From Limnomonas spitsbergensis (Eukaryota > Chlorophyta > Chlorophyceae > Chlamydomonadales), in contig JAYJMM010000114.1 in NCBI GenBank assembly GCA_037349105.1, forward strand, positions 1,240,001 through 1,304,000: a stretch of 64,000 nt of DNA, read 5' to 3'. Positions 1 to 10,396 of this stretch are shown piece after piece. Within the stretch, counting starts at the first letter, position 1. Each line of letters starts with the position of its first letter. Under the pieces are notes generated by a model. The model was not told where the DNA came from and ran no database searches. It saw only the letters and a list, made by a program, of their open reading frames with translations. A program made the translations under genes and the position numbers.

Positions 1-165
1 GATAGGTTTTGGAAAATGCGGATCTTGGTTGTCCTTATTTCATCCAGAACGACAGCTGAATGTAGTTCGAGGGAATTGGTCACGTACGCCTGCTCCTTGA
101 CGTACGTATTTATGCCTGAACGCCTTTTTCTGATCAATGGCCCAACCCTTGCCGGCCGGCCTCAG

Positions 166-297
166 ACGATTGACAGCGTCTTGCGGCGCGGCGAAAAGCT
201 GGACACCCTTGTGGACAAGAGCAATGACCTGAGCTTGGCCAGCCAGATGTTTTACAAGCAAGCCAAGAAGACCAACTCGTGCTGCACGTACATGTGA
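166..297 (+). CDS. YKT6: YKT6-type R-SNARE, last exon
   Basis: C-terminal exon of the prenylated R-SNARE Ykt6, which drives membrane fusion on Golgi, vacuolar and autophagic routes. The exon starts after a CAG acceptor at 163-165 and reads [20 protein letters not shown], the second half of an R-SNARE coiled coil, followed by the Ykt6-typical [10 protein letters not shown]. It ends in SCCTYM and a TGA. In this family the paired cysteines of the CCxxM end carry palmitoyl and farnesyl groups. Upstream exons lie left of the window; in-frame codons before 166 do not resemble the longin domain and are read as intron. Family assignment is firm because both the heptad region and the CaaX box match. 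Confidence 0.9.
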   Translation, partial: TIDSVLRRGEKLDTLVDKSNDLSLASQMFYKQAKKTNSCCTYM

Positions 298-663
298 TGA
301 TCGGGGGTACTCCGGTGATGATGGAACCCAACTGGGGCTGTAGTGCAGGCTGGCACTGGGGTTCACTTCCAGTGTATGATCATGACTCTAGGCATTGCTC
401 AAAAGGCTTGGCAGCGTGGGCGCTCACCGGCACAACTGCCTCACTGGGAGACAAGGGACACTGAGGAAAAGAGAAATAAAAATGGATTCCGGGAAACCGC
501 TGTATATGTGTGTGGAATAGCAAGGGACCATGGGGGCCTGAAATGCAGCGATTCTCACCATTTAGGAATTGGCCTGATATGCCTCTTCTGGGGATTTCCC
601 CCCTGAATAGCTCCATGGAGTGCTTCAGGAATCACTGACGTATTGACATGGCATCTCAAAAAG

Positions 664-668
664 TGTAA
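664..668 (+). terminator. TGTAA poly(A) signal for YKT6
   Basis: TGTAA, the usual green-algal polyadenylation signal, lies about 370 bases after the YKT6 stop. Assigned by motif and position only. Confidence 0.45.
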
Positions 669-1542
669 GGCACTTGAAAACCAACCTAATTAATATGAGG
701 CAGACGTGTTTTTTTCTTTTCAGTCTTGATCAATGTAGTGCTCGAACCGCTCAGTAGGCATTTTCCCCATGCGTCAAATGTGCTCTACCGCTTGACAGAA
801 ACACGCCACATGATGATATAGCCACGGCCGGGAGTGAAGTTTTTGTGAAGTTTTTACAGTCCAACGAGGCATCACATATGATGCATGGGACTTGTGCCCG
901 TAAACCGGTACAGGCACTAAATATGCTAGGACAGCGAGCGAAAACCAGTGACCCCCCTGGGCAAGCAACCAACACACAACCACTGAGCAGTGGCGTGGGA
1001 ATGAACCCCATAGTGCAGAAGATTAGCCCCAGCCATAGAACATGACGTGGGTGCAAAAGAGCTCGGTTGGACGCCTCCTAGGAAAATTAAGAAGGAAAGA
1101 AGAAGATCTAAGTGAAATTGTATAAGTCTGTGTAAAAACTGTGTGATGCGTGAGCGACACTTCAATGAGACTAAGTTTTTTTTAAATTGTGAAATGGGTG
1201 AGGCACTATGTGTTGCGTAACGTAAGTGAGTAAAGTGTTAAAAAAGTGTGAACTGTGTTGAAAGTGGAGTGCTGTTTCTCTGTGGCTAATTCACTAAACC
1301 CACCTGCCGAAGCACGACTAACCACTACCGCAATCTCCTCGGGATGGGAGAAACCACCTTATCACCCCTGGGTGTCTTCGCGGTTGTGTCATTGGATATT
1401 ATGTTTGAAATACCTCATATAAAAGTCATTATCAGTACGGGTAGCTCAGGCAAGCTTTCCCTAAGAAAATACTGCGTTTGGGAGCTCCCCCCACCTTCGT
1501 TTTCTAGCTGAGACTGCTGCAGAGAACATGCAACCAAAGAAT
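669..1542. other. Intergenic stretch between YKT6 and SUFE1
   Basis: No gene recognised between the two convergent genes. On the minus strand, about 820-935 encodes a short peptide with VPCIICDASLDC that resembles a minus-strand peptide at about 47,095-47,230 (VPCIECNALLERK), so it is probably a remnant of a dispersed coding repeat. Confidence 0.4.
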
Positions 1543-1547
1543 TTACA
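1543..1547 (-). terminator. TGTAA poly(A) signal for SUFE1
   Basis: TTACA on the plus strand (TGTAA on the gene strand) lies about 330 bases after the SUFE1 stop codon. It is a plausible 3' end signal for that gene. Confidence 0.4.
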
Positions 1548-1874
1548 ACCTGATGGATCACAACTACCGACAATGGTCAATGACTCAACACCTCTGGGTC
1601 CTGCCCACAATGGTGTGGATAAAGCATAAGATACCAATAATGCTGTAACAAGGCAAAGCATACCATTACCCACTGCAGATTTCTCGATCGGCCTTCATCA
1701 TGCCAAAACAAAACCGGAGCGGAGCCTATCCAGTCAGTCAACTACCGATGCGCCTGGAAAAAAAACATAGACCAACAAACCCCACATCGGCCAAAGCCCT
1801 CATCTAGATAGATGGTTCAGGGCTCCAAGTTTGTCCGAATTCCATGATTTGATTGCTGCAAGGTATCTTCCTGA

Positions 1875-4800
1875 TCAATCCTTAACTTCGCTGGGTGCCT
1901 TTGTGTCCAAGGACAGCGCATGCAGGCCCATAGAGCTCATCTCTTCTTGTAGCAGCTGCAAGGCCAGGGCAAGGATGGACTGGGTTAGGAGTTCAGCAAT
2001 GCAGCGACCACTGGAAATAGCCACCATCAGGATACTCGCCAGCGGCCCACTAGGTTACTCACCCTTCGTTACTCCCACCAGGTTACTCACTATATCTTAC
2101 TCCCACTAGGTTACTCCCACCAGTTTATTCACCCTAGGTTACTCCCACCAGGTTACTCACTAGGTTACTCACCAGCAGCCCAATGATTGCTACCTCTGCT
2201 GCTAGCTCCCCTACTCACACCTGTTTTAAACAACCCAGTGGCGGCCTGCCACAGGAGCTCCGGTGCGCACCGAGATAAACACTGGTTCAGCAGCACTGGT
2301 GGCATCCATGCCCAAAGGTTGAGGGGTCCAACCTGCCAAACGATCCTCTCTCTCTGCCCCTGTCTAGGACACCAGGTCCCAAGCTCCTATCCCGTCACAT
2401 AGGGCGTGGGTTTGGCTGCACCTTGGATCTGGCTGCTGGGTTCCATGTTCCTGTCTCCTCACATAGGTGGTTGGCATGGCTGCACCATGGTCCAAGCAGT
2501 GCATGGTAGCTGGAGTTGAGCTTGGTCGTTCCCTACCAGCCATACGCGGCCGAGCGTCAAGCAGGGCCCAGAGGGTATGCACCATCCTAAACTGTTTCAG
2601 GCGCCCAGTGGACTGTCAAGGGAAGGCAGGGAAACATGTGCAAATGCACAGACAAGGAGAATCTTTGACTGTGCTGTTCATTCGGTATCAATACCGGTAC
2701 AGGATGCTCAGTTTAGGCATGTTGTACGTGGGTTAAGGGTTAAGGGTTCAGGCTGCTTCTTAAACCTACCCACCTGATATATAAGGCGGTGCCTCTTGAC
2801 CAGAGGCATGCCCTCAAATTCGGCTGAGACCACCTGGAGCGCAAAGTGCGTCTCCCCGCCCGCTGAGCCCCGCATGGCCGCGTGGCTAGCGTGCTTGTGA
2901 GACTCATCCACAATGACTAGCCTGCAGGCAAGAAAATGCATTTAAGGCCTCAGGTACAAAGCCTTGCTTCACAACGGTGAGTCAGTGAGTTGGTGAGGAC
3001 CTTTCCCTGTCCTGCCCTGGGTTGCCGACTTGCAGAACAAGGGGCACAAGTTCAGGAGTTAGGGTTCAGATACATAATATTATTCATACACAAGCGAGTC
3101 CCAAATCTGCCAGCGGTTACTAAACGCTCACTATCATGGGCTTGAAGCCTCAGGCACTCGCCTAGCACACACAAATCCACCACACACACACACTCCGATG
3201 CACACACAAATCCACCACACACACACACTCCGATGCACACACAAATCCACCACACACACACACTCCGATGCACACACAAATCCACCACACACACACACTC
3301 CGATGCACACACAAATCCACCACACACACACACTCCGATGCACACACAAATCCACCACACACACAAATCCACCACACACACACACTCTGATGCACACACA
3401 AATCCACCACACATACACACTCTGATGCACACACAAATCCACCACACACACATTCTCTGATGCACACACAAATCCACCACACACACGAATCCACCACACA
3501 CACACACTCATATGCACACACACCGTCTCCGGTTGACCGCCTGGGGCAAGCCAGGTTGACCAGACGGCAAACAGGTTACCAGCGCCCCCACCCATAGATC
3601 CTTGAATTCACCCACTTAAAGGGCTTGAGGGCATTAGTCAGCTTCCACACATACACACACACACACACCGCTTTTGGTCCCCCCCCACCCATACATCCAT
3701 GAATTCACCCACTTGGAGGGCATGAGGGCCTCAGTCAGCTTCCTCTTGACGCCATCCTGCACCGGGCTCCTGCTGCTGCTAGCGTCCGCGCCAGCAGCAG
3801 GTGGCGGCCCAGAGGAGGACGCAGCGGAAGCTCCCGCCTCGCCCCCCTCTGCTACCGCGTGCCCGTTGCTGCCGGCTCCCGATTTTATCTGGGGCAGGGT
3901 CGGAAAACAACCAGCAATCATGGCAATGGTGAGTTGAACAAGAACGTCAGCGCTTGACGTCACAAACTCCCTGCACAGAGGGGCTGGTACACACAAATGC
4001 TGTTGTGAACAAGCCAGGGACCGTCAGCACTGTCACGTTGCGCCGCATCAGATTGTGCCACAGCGGACCATGAGAACCATTTTAGGTATTTTGCAGGATC
4101 TTGACCTACTTCAGTTTCACGTACAGCACCACCTGTCCCTGCTGCGAGCGCACGGGCCTTCCCTGACTCCACCTTGCCCCACCCAACGCCGATGGCTCGG
4201 TATCTCACCTCAGCTGCCATGAGCTCCAAGGCCTTCCGTTGCATCAGCCGCAGCATGTTAAGGAAGCCGTTGTTTCTCGACGGCGTCAGGCTCTGCTTGA
4301 GGCCGAGCATCTCTATGAAGCCGGGGTCGAGCTGCAGGCAAAGTCGGATTCGAAATTTGAAATCAAGCTACACTCCAATTCGAATTTGAAAGCATGTCAA
4401 GCTGAGTGCCTCACCGAGTTCCCCCCACTCCCTTAAAGTTGGGCTGAAAGCAGCGCTTATTATTCGAAGCAGGCGATCAAGCTGCGAGCAATTTCAAATC
4501 CGACACCACAGATCGACCTGTCAATGCATTTCAGGTCATGGAGTCTCAGTACCGGCATGTACGTCGCTCACCCCTGCCACCAGCTGCCTATCTCAGCCCC
4601 ATCACCAAGGAGGCGAGAAAACCAACCTCTTCCCCATTATCCGTTGATGGGCCAGAAAGCATTGCACTTATCTTGCATACCTTGTCTATCACATCCCTCG
4701 CCCATCATACAACATGCGTGCGCCGTGCACCCACCAACCTTGCATACCTTGTTTCTCACATCCATCGCCCATCATACAACATGAGTGCACCCACCCACCC

Positions 4801-7409
4801 ACCTTGCGTTTCTTGTCTCTCAAACCCCTGGTCCATCATACAACATGCGTGCACCCACCCACCCACCTTGCATATCTTGTCTCTCATATCCCTGGTCCAT
4901 CATACAACATGCGTGCACCCACCTTGTATATCTCTTCCGCCTAGTTTAGGGTTCAGGGTTTAGGGCACCCACCTTGCATATCTCTTCCGCTGTGCACCCG
5001 CTGAGGCCAGTGACCAGCAGGGCGGCAAGCCCCTTGGTCAGCGCTGAGTCTGAATCGGCCATCCAGTAGATGCGCTTGTCCTCCCGTAGCTCAGGCTTCA
5101 CCCACACCTGCATTAAGGGCAAATCTTTTTGGTTTACCGTATAAAAAAAGCAGCGAAATCTTACTAGCGCTTTTGAAAATAATAAAAATGAGCAATCTCT
5201 GTTTAAGTGTGCTCCAGCTACAACTCAGCTACATCACGGCGACACGGCCCATGGCCGGGGGAGGGGGCTGGTGCAGCAAGCCCTGCTGCTTGGGTGCGAC
5301 CAACTCAGCTACATCACGGCGACACGGCCTTTGACCAAGGGCGGGGGAGACTGGTGAAGCAAGCCCTGCTGCTTGGGTGCGACCAACGGTCGTTCATGGT
5401 TTGGTCCCAACTGGGCCAGTGGTGGTCGCCGGGCAGGCCCATGAGAGTGGTCTGGCGCGCACTAATATCATCACTAGGCTGGACGCGGGCATGGGCGGCA
5501 GGCTTGAAGCAGTCCACAGTCCCCACATGTTGCTCCAAAGCAGTGGGTGGTGTTCGAGAAAGAAAACGGCCGTACAGTCCACACACCTCCCTCAAAAGCA
5601 GCGGGACGTGATCCTGAGAAATTTTTAACGACGTTGCTAGAAAGCAGCAGGTGGTGAGTGAGAAAAAACAGGTCTCACAACACACACCTCCCTCAAAAGC
5701 AGCGGGCAGTGATCCTGAAAACTAATTACATTGCTAGAAAGCAGCAGGTAGTGGATGTGAAGCAGGAGGTCCCACAGCATACACACCTGGGAAACACAGC
5801 CCTCCACTTTATTGGCAGGCGTGTGGTCCTCAGCCGGCAGGGGGGTCAGCTTGGTGGCATAGAACAGCAACTGCTTGTACCTTCGGGAGGAAAGCGGGAC
5901 AGGCGTTGATAGTCGGCAATGATACATTATTTTGACGCCCTAAACAGCTTATGCTCTGTGTTGCTTCTTCGCCCTCCGCCCCGTGCCCCGCAATGTACTC
6001 TCACAAGGGCAGAGCCCGTTACTGCCCATAATATGCACTCTCACAACGGCAGAGCCCGTTAACAGGCTGGCCAGGCTGGGCATGGCCTGCAAGCCTGCGA
6101 TCCGACCTATTTTTGACGCCTTACAGTGCTTATACACCGCTAAGCGTCATCCCTCTCCGCCCCGTGCCCCGCAAATATGATCACACACACCCTCGCAAGG
6201 ACAGCCCTTGAACAGGCGGGCGAGGCTGGGTGTGGGCTGCAATCCAACATGTGTTTGACGCCCTAAAGGCCTCATGCACAGTGTTGCTTCTTCGCCCTCC
6301 GCCCCGCAATATGATGACATGCACCCTCACAAGAAGAGCCCGGTTACAGGCTGGGAGTGGGCTGCAATCCGACATTTATTTTAGCGCCATTCAGCCGCGT
6401 CAAGACCTCAAGCAGAGGAGGGGGGGGGGAGGTGCAGGAAGCCATGCTGCTTGGGTCATCCTCTCGCAGCCAATCAAGGTTTGGTCCTAACGACCCGGGG
6501 ATGGCTCCCAAGCAGTTGACTTAAGGTGTTCTGTTGTTTATTATACTTGCGTTATTAGTTTATATTCTGGCCATGCGGGATACCCAGGCTCCCGCTCATG
6601 CATGACTTACCGGGCCATGGGGTCCGGTACCATCTGGAAAGCTCCGACGATCTTCTGCAGGCTTTGTGGAAGATCGGAGGCTTTAAGAGCGCAGCAGACA
6701 TGCAGACTCTGCACGTTCAGGTCAGGCAAAATGATCACACACCAAGCGCGCAGCCAGAAACGTAAACTATCAGTGTACAAGACACCCCCCAACGCATTTG
6801 TCAACCTGCAAGGCTGGTGAATAACATCTTGTGATACCTTCATGATTTCTCTCTTAGCTGCTAATTTGGGTGGTGGATGAAGAATGTTGTTTACTCTCCA
6901 CCATGCTGGGCAGCCAGCCAGAAATAATACATACATGCATGCATGGATCGATCAGGAGGGCCTATTTCCTGTATTGAGGCTTAAATATACCACATGGTCT
7001 GTCCTCTCAGACATATCCCGGGATTCGGTTCCAATACCTCCTCGCATCATTCCTCTGTTCGCCTTCCGCGAGGGGTACCTCAAGAAAATGTGCGAGGGCG
7101 CCTTGTGGCGAGCCGATAACCCCCATCGTGGTGCCTCAATATTTGACCCCCACGGCCTCTGTTTTATTAGTCTGTTTATCTCATAGCATCCCCTGGCCGT
7201 GCATATGTGAGTCACCTGACCGCGAACTGAGAGCCACGACGACGACCCGACAGCATTTGGCATCATACCCCCCTCCACACAGCATTTTAGATCCTACGCG
7301 CCTGAGATCGCCCGATGCCAGACAAGGTCTTCCTCCGAGCTGCGCTAACTTGGGGCGCAGCTGACGGCCGTAAGGGCCTCACAAAGGAGACGACGCCCGC
7401 CGAGCGCAT
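1875..7409 (-). CDS. SUFE1: SufE-BolA fusion, plastid Fe-S cluster assembly (SUFE1)
   Basis: SufE accepts persulfide sulfur from the cysteine desulfurase NFS2/SufS and stimulates it. The SufE-BolA fusion is the plant and algal plastid form. Exons (gene order): 7409-7350 (tentative transit peptide, MRSAGVVSFVRPLRPSAAPQ), 6708-6611, 5880-5787, 5107-4973, 4331-4209, 3888-3713, 2921-2774, 1955-1875. All joins keep phase with GT/AG ends. SufE is at about residues 35-170, with the sulfur-accepting cysteine in NKVEGCVSQVWV, then ADSDSALTKGLAALL and SLTPSRNNGFLNML. An Ala/Ser/Gly linker leads to BolA at about 215-300, with DESHKHASHAAMRG, GGETHFALQVVS and VKRHRLIYQ; the protein ends APSEVKD. Length is about 304 residues. 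An in-frame upstream ATG at 7467-7469 would lengthen the transit peptide. The domains are certain; the first exon, with its weak GTTAGC donor, is not. Introns are rich in minisatellites. Confidence 0.92.
2045..2180. repeat. 12-13 bp minisatellite (GGTTACTCCCACCA)
   Basis: About nine imperfect copies of a GGTTACTCCCACCA / GGTTACTCAC unit in the last intron of SUFE1. Confidence 0.7.
3165..3530. repeat. 35-bp CA-rich minisatellite
   Basis: About ten copies of a 35-bp unit combining a CACA run with AAATCCACC and CTCCGATG. It lies in the SUFE1 intron between the linker exon and the first BolA exon. Open frames in three phases across it are repeat artefacts. Confidence 0.85.
3597..3643. repeat. 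Decayed duplicate of a SUFE1 exon edge
   Basis: This stretch repeats, with several substitutions, 3694-3740, the donor end of the SUFE1 exon at 3713-3888 with its splice site. The two copies flank a short CA run. It is an intronic duplicate of an exon-intron border. Confidence 0.7.
4680..4945. repeat. About 66-bp minisatellite containing a SUFE1 exon edge
   Basis: Four to five imperfect copies of a unit with CACCCACCTTGCATA, TCTCACATCCC and CCATCATACAACATG in the SUFE1 intron below the exon at 4973-5107. The ACCTTGCATATCTC part copies the donor edge of that exon, so the array appears to have grown from the splice junction. Confidence 0.75.
5224..5388. repeat. Two tandem copies of an 80-90 bp unit
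   Basis: Two copies in a row beginning CAGCTACATCACGGCGACAC and ending GCTTGGGTGCGACCAA, in a SUFE1 intron. A related tandem pair, with CTCCCTCAAAAGCAGCGGG, lies at about 5,585-5,760. Confidence 0.7.
5925..6400. repeat. About 120-bp tandem repeat in a SUFE1 intron
   Basis: Four degenerate copies of a unit carrying TTTGACGCCCTAAA, TCGCCCTCCGCCCCG and ACAGGCTGGCCAGGCTGGG. The last copies are shared with the segmental duplicate at 44,559. Confidence 0.75.
6144..7336. repeat. Segmental duplication, copy 1 (resident SUFE1 locus)
   Basis: Nearly identical to 44,559-46,259 apart from small indels and a 480-bp MITE present only in the other copy. It contains the SUFE1 exon 6611-6708 plus flanking intron, so the copy was made from DNA, not from mRNA. 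Ends: GCGTCATCCC on the left and GTCTTCCTCC on the right. Confidence 0.92.
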
Positions 7410-7934
7410 CACGCAGGGACCACGGCGGAGCACACACTGGGAGTGCATGGGGAGCAAAACGATATGCAAAGGTATTATAAAGTAAGGGTTGAAGCGATGC
7501 GCAATGATGCGGAGGGCTTATGAGCTTCAATTGAGGACAAGACCGTTGCTGCGCAGGGATGTAAGTCGTGTTCATCGAGTCGGGGTGGTCGTGAGCCATG
7601 GCCTGGCAGTAGCAGTGGCAGTAGCGACAGTGCCGCCCCGAAGCCTGCACGTGCAGCTGCACTCACATCGTCCCTTAGCTCCACGCCTCATCTGGACCCT
7701 CCTGCCACCCCACTAGCTAAGCCCGATCACACGCCACATCCTCCCACTTCACCTCCTCTCCCTTTTGCTTGTACTTAACAAAGTGTGAGGCTGGCCGCCC
7801 AATCAACTAACCCAGGTCACCCCAGGCGGCAAGTTGAGCTGCAAGGCCACCTGCTCACCCTTTCCTCGGACAACAATGAAAGGGTGCCAACAAGCTGTAA
7901 CCAGAACTTTGCATTCATATAAGTACGCTAGGCA
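7410..7934. other. 5' flank of SUFE1
   Basis: No gene recognised. It should hold the SUFE1 promoter, but no convincing TATA box or other element was seen. An in-frame upstream ATG for SUFE1 lies at 7467-7469. Confidence 0.35.
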
Positions 7935-8007
7935 GCCCTCTTAGCTCGGTTGGTCAGAGCGGCTTGCTAAAAATGCGCAGGTCAACGATTTGATCAGGTT
8001 GGAGGGC
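7935..8007 (+). pseudogene. tRNA-like sequence (decayed tRNA or SINE head)
   Basis: 73 nt with a perfect 7-bp acceptor stem (GCCCTCT/GGAGGGC), an intact 4-bp D stem and a good A box (TAGCTCGGTTGG), resembling tRNA-Ile. The anticodon stem has a mismatch and G-T pairs. The T stem keeps only three of five pairs and the B box has four differences from consensus. A functional tRNA is unlikely. Confidence 0.5.
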
Positions 8008-8153
8008 ATGACGGCGACATTATTATTTGTGCCCACATACCATGTGAGTGGAAGACTCGTGATCGGATCGCCTTTACAGGTTACAACTCCAGCTGAGGGT
8101 TTTGGCCATGGCGTGGTGCACAGCGTTGATGATGCTCAAGCTAAGGCTCCACT

Positions 8154-8616
8154 TACCGTAGAACCGGATAGGGTTCGCGCACCCCGGATTGGGATATTTG
8201 AGCAAATCGTCCGCGCAGACAAAAGAGTCCGCGCAACGCATTTACCGCGCAGCAGCCAATTTGAACAAATAACTTTATTTTCTGGGTGCGCAGCCAATAC
8301 GATCTTATTAATACAGGTCCGCGCAGCTACAAAAAAACAACTTTGCGCAGGGCAACACCTTTCTGTCAGCACTATGCCGACTACCAGTATTGATTGTTTT
8401 GGTTTGGAAGTTTCCGGTACCAAATATTAACCGGTTTTGATATTTGGTACCGGAAATATGGCCGCGCGTGCACCCCCCAAATAGTTTTTGGGCCTGTGAC
8501 TACGGTACCAAGTCCGCGCAACGGCATTTATTGTTTTATTATCCGTATACCGTGCATGCTGTGCGCGCACCCCCAAATAATTAATTTAACGCGGAGTGAA
8601 GCCGGATATACGATTA
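8154..8616. mobile_element. MITE-like element, copy A (TACCGTAGAACC ends)
   Basis: Left end TACCGTAGAACCGG; right end is its decayed inverse, CCGGATATACGATTA. The interior is the inverted counterpart of the element at 44,952 (shared GCGCAGCTACAAA and CTTATTAATA blocks), with many TGCGCGG motifs. No transposase is encoded, so it is non-autonomous. Confidence 0.75.
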
Positions 8617-8901
8617 CTAAAAACTTCCAATCCCGCAAGAAGGGGGGCAAGAAAAATAGTCCCCCCCCCCCCCAAATGTGAAACGACCCCAGGCTAGTAG
8701 GCTTGGCTACCCACCACCACCATCTCCTTAACCTTGTAAAACCTTGATTTTTGAGTTAAAACCAGAATTAGGGGAGGGTACAGGGGGCATTTTAATCAGC
8801 TCAACAATGCGCTTCAAATGGTGTCAATAAATGTAGCTGGTTCACAAGCGTCAAGCAGTGAAACAAAATAATATACCAATGCTCTAGCTACCACCTTCCA
8901 G

Positions 8902-9063
8902 CTACCTATCCTCGCTTGAGACCATGAGGCTCCAGAAACGAGAGGACTCACGCATCAGTGGCATCAAACTAGCATCCAACTTGAGCTTGCTGATGTGCTG
9001 CTTAAGCAACTTGGTCGTCTGCTTCTTTAAGAGATCCTCGCCCACCAGTCCCACCAGCCCCCC
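8902..9063 (-). CDS. C-terminal exon fragment at the retrotransposon insertion site
   Basis: Open minus-strand frame that abuts the left end of the retrotransposon. It includes GEDLLKKQTTKLLKQHISKL and ends SSEDR and TAG. The basic, helix-like composition looks coding, but no family is recognised. It may be the displaced end of the minus-strand gene at 27,793-28,353 on the other side of the element; the frames do not join directly, so an intron or decay would be needed. Confidence 0.35.
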   Translation of the reverse strand, partial: GGLVGLVGEDLLKKQTTKLLKQHISKLKLDASLMPLMRESSRFWSLMVSSEDR

Positions 9064-9266
9064 TGTCACAGTATATTACAGTATACGTGACAGAACCGTT
9101 TAGACCGCAGTTAGCGGCCCAGGTGACTCCGCAGCTTCTCTGCGGAGTCTCCGTATTTGAGCTGAGACCTAGAAACCCGCTTACGCAGGATAAGTTTGAC
9201 AGGTTCTACCGTACTCTGTATTGGGCCTGCCGGGTCCCTGTATCCCGGCAATTGCCTTGGCTAGTT

Positions 9267-9289
9267 ACTTCGTCCCTTTCTAAAGGACA
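9267..9289 (+). other. LTR segment complementary to the PBS (possible self-primer, start of R)
   Basis: This 23-nt stretch (starts ACTTCGTCCC, ends AAAGGACA) is the exact reverse complement of 9694-9716, just after the LTR. In Tf1-type elements the mRNA 5' end folds back on the PBS and primes reverse transcription. By that model the transcript would start near 9267. Confidence 0.7.
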
Positions 9290-9299
9290 GACCTCTATT

Positions 9300-9304
9300 T
9301 GTAA
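9300..9304 (+). terminator. TGTAA poly(A) signal inside the LTR
   Basis: Green-algal poly(A) signal 33 nt after the inferred R start; the matching site in L2 is at 27162-27166. This predicts a short R region of roughly 50-60 nt. Confidence 0.45.
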
Positions 9305-9693
9305 CAAGCACCGGCCGTCTTCGAGACCTACAGCTTACACATAAGTCAGTACCTTAATTCGAGTCAAGCCTAGCTCAGCCTCCGCTGAACTAGCTGGAGA
9401 CAAGTACCCCAGTAAGAGAAACGAGACCCTGCAGAAGAAGAAGTACGCAGTCTACGTCCCGTCCATCTCTCCGCGTGATACGCGGTAAGTGCCCTTAACA
9501 TAGCCCAGCTGGATCGCGACCAGACGGCCAGAAGGCCTATGCCCCTAAGTCAATTGCTATATACACAAATAACCAGCCAGCTGCTTAACTCGAAGAGCAC
9601 TCGCAGCCAGTGAATAGTCACTGAGCCTGCCCGTAGGCGTCCATCACTGCCGTGAGGAAAGAAGTCCGCCACGGACCTGAAGCGCACATCGCG

Positions 9694-9716
9694 TGTCCTT
9701 TAGAAAGGGACGAAGT
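9694..9716 (+). other. Primer binding site complementary to the element's own LTR
   Basis: Begins at the first base after L1. All 23 nt pair with 9267-9289 and the match stops at both edges. It starts TGTCC rather than the TGG expected for a tRNA CCA end. Confidence 0.75.
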
Positions 9717-10396
9717 GGATCTAGCCTGATCAGCCTGATTTGCCAATTCCTGCTAAAGGTGCTTGTGCAGTGAAGTTGGAATTTTGTTTATATGCAAACG
9801 ACCTTGGACAGCATATGAACTGCACTTTGCTGTGGTAATCTCCATAGAGAGTGCCAAGTTAAGCCCTGAGAATCACTGAGAGTGGCAACTTAGTGTTGAG
9901 TCCAGGAGAGGCTTGAGGATCTGGCTGTGGATTTATACACCCAGCAGATAATTCCTGTGTGACTGCAGATTGTGATCAGGTGTATCCAATCGTTCATCAT
10001 TGACAGAAGTGAACTTGTGGATAGATCATCCAAGTTTAAAATTTTGTGGTGTACCAAAGGATCCCCGCAGGTGTCAGAGAGGAACTGACACAGCGCAAGA
10101 GGATATATCCGCCTGGAGGCGAGACATCCGCAAGGGACGTGTGCCAGCTAGAAGCAGCCCAGCCAGCAAAGGTGGGAGGGACTAAAAAGGCGAAGAAGGA
10201 TTCCGCCAGATTCAAAAGTTTAGTGAGCATAAAAGCAGAGGGCAAGGCCTATCCTGCGAAATTGCTGTACCTGCCGTCCGGCCTTGACTAGCAGATCCTC
10301 ACCAGATTGCAGTAGGGATAAGGAGCAGAAGCCTAACGTTAGCAGGTTTTGTAGGGGGTGTAGCCAGCACACCTGCAGGACAGTGCGGTTCGTAAA

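Larger units (their letters stand above)
9064..9693 (+). repeat. Terminal repeat L, left copy (L1)
   Basis: 630 bp, repeated at 26926-27555 with one visible mismatch. It holds a perfect 10-bp stem hairpin at 9125-9149, the inferred start of R at 9267 and a TGTAA at 9300. It ends CATCGCG, directly before the primer binding site. Confidence 0.93.

Noticed and set aside
3674..3937. Plus-strand ORF over the SUFE1 linker exon
   Set aside because: It is the antisense of the Ala/Gly/Ser-rich linker of SUFE1, whose exon phases are fixed by the flanking SufE and BolA domains.
9087..9344. Small ORF in L (EPFRPQLAAQVTPQLLCGVS), extended to 97 residues across X1-L2
   Set aside because: Lies over U3/R with hairpins and no recognisable domain; probably chance, though its presence in both L copies follows from the repeat.
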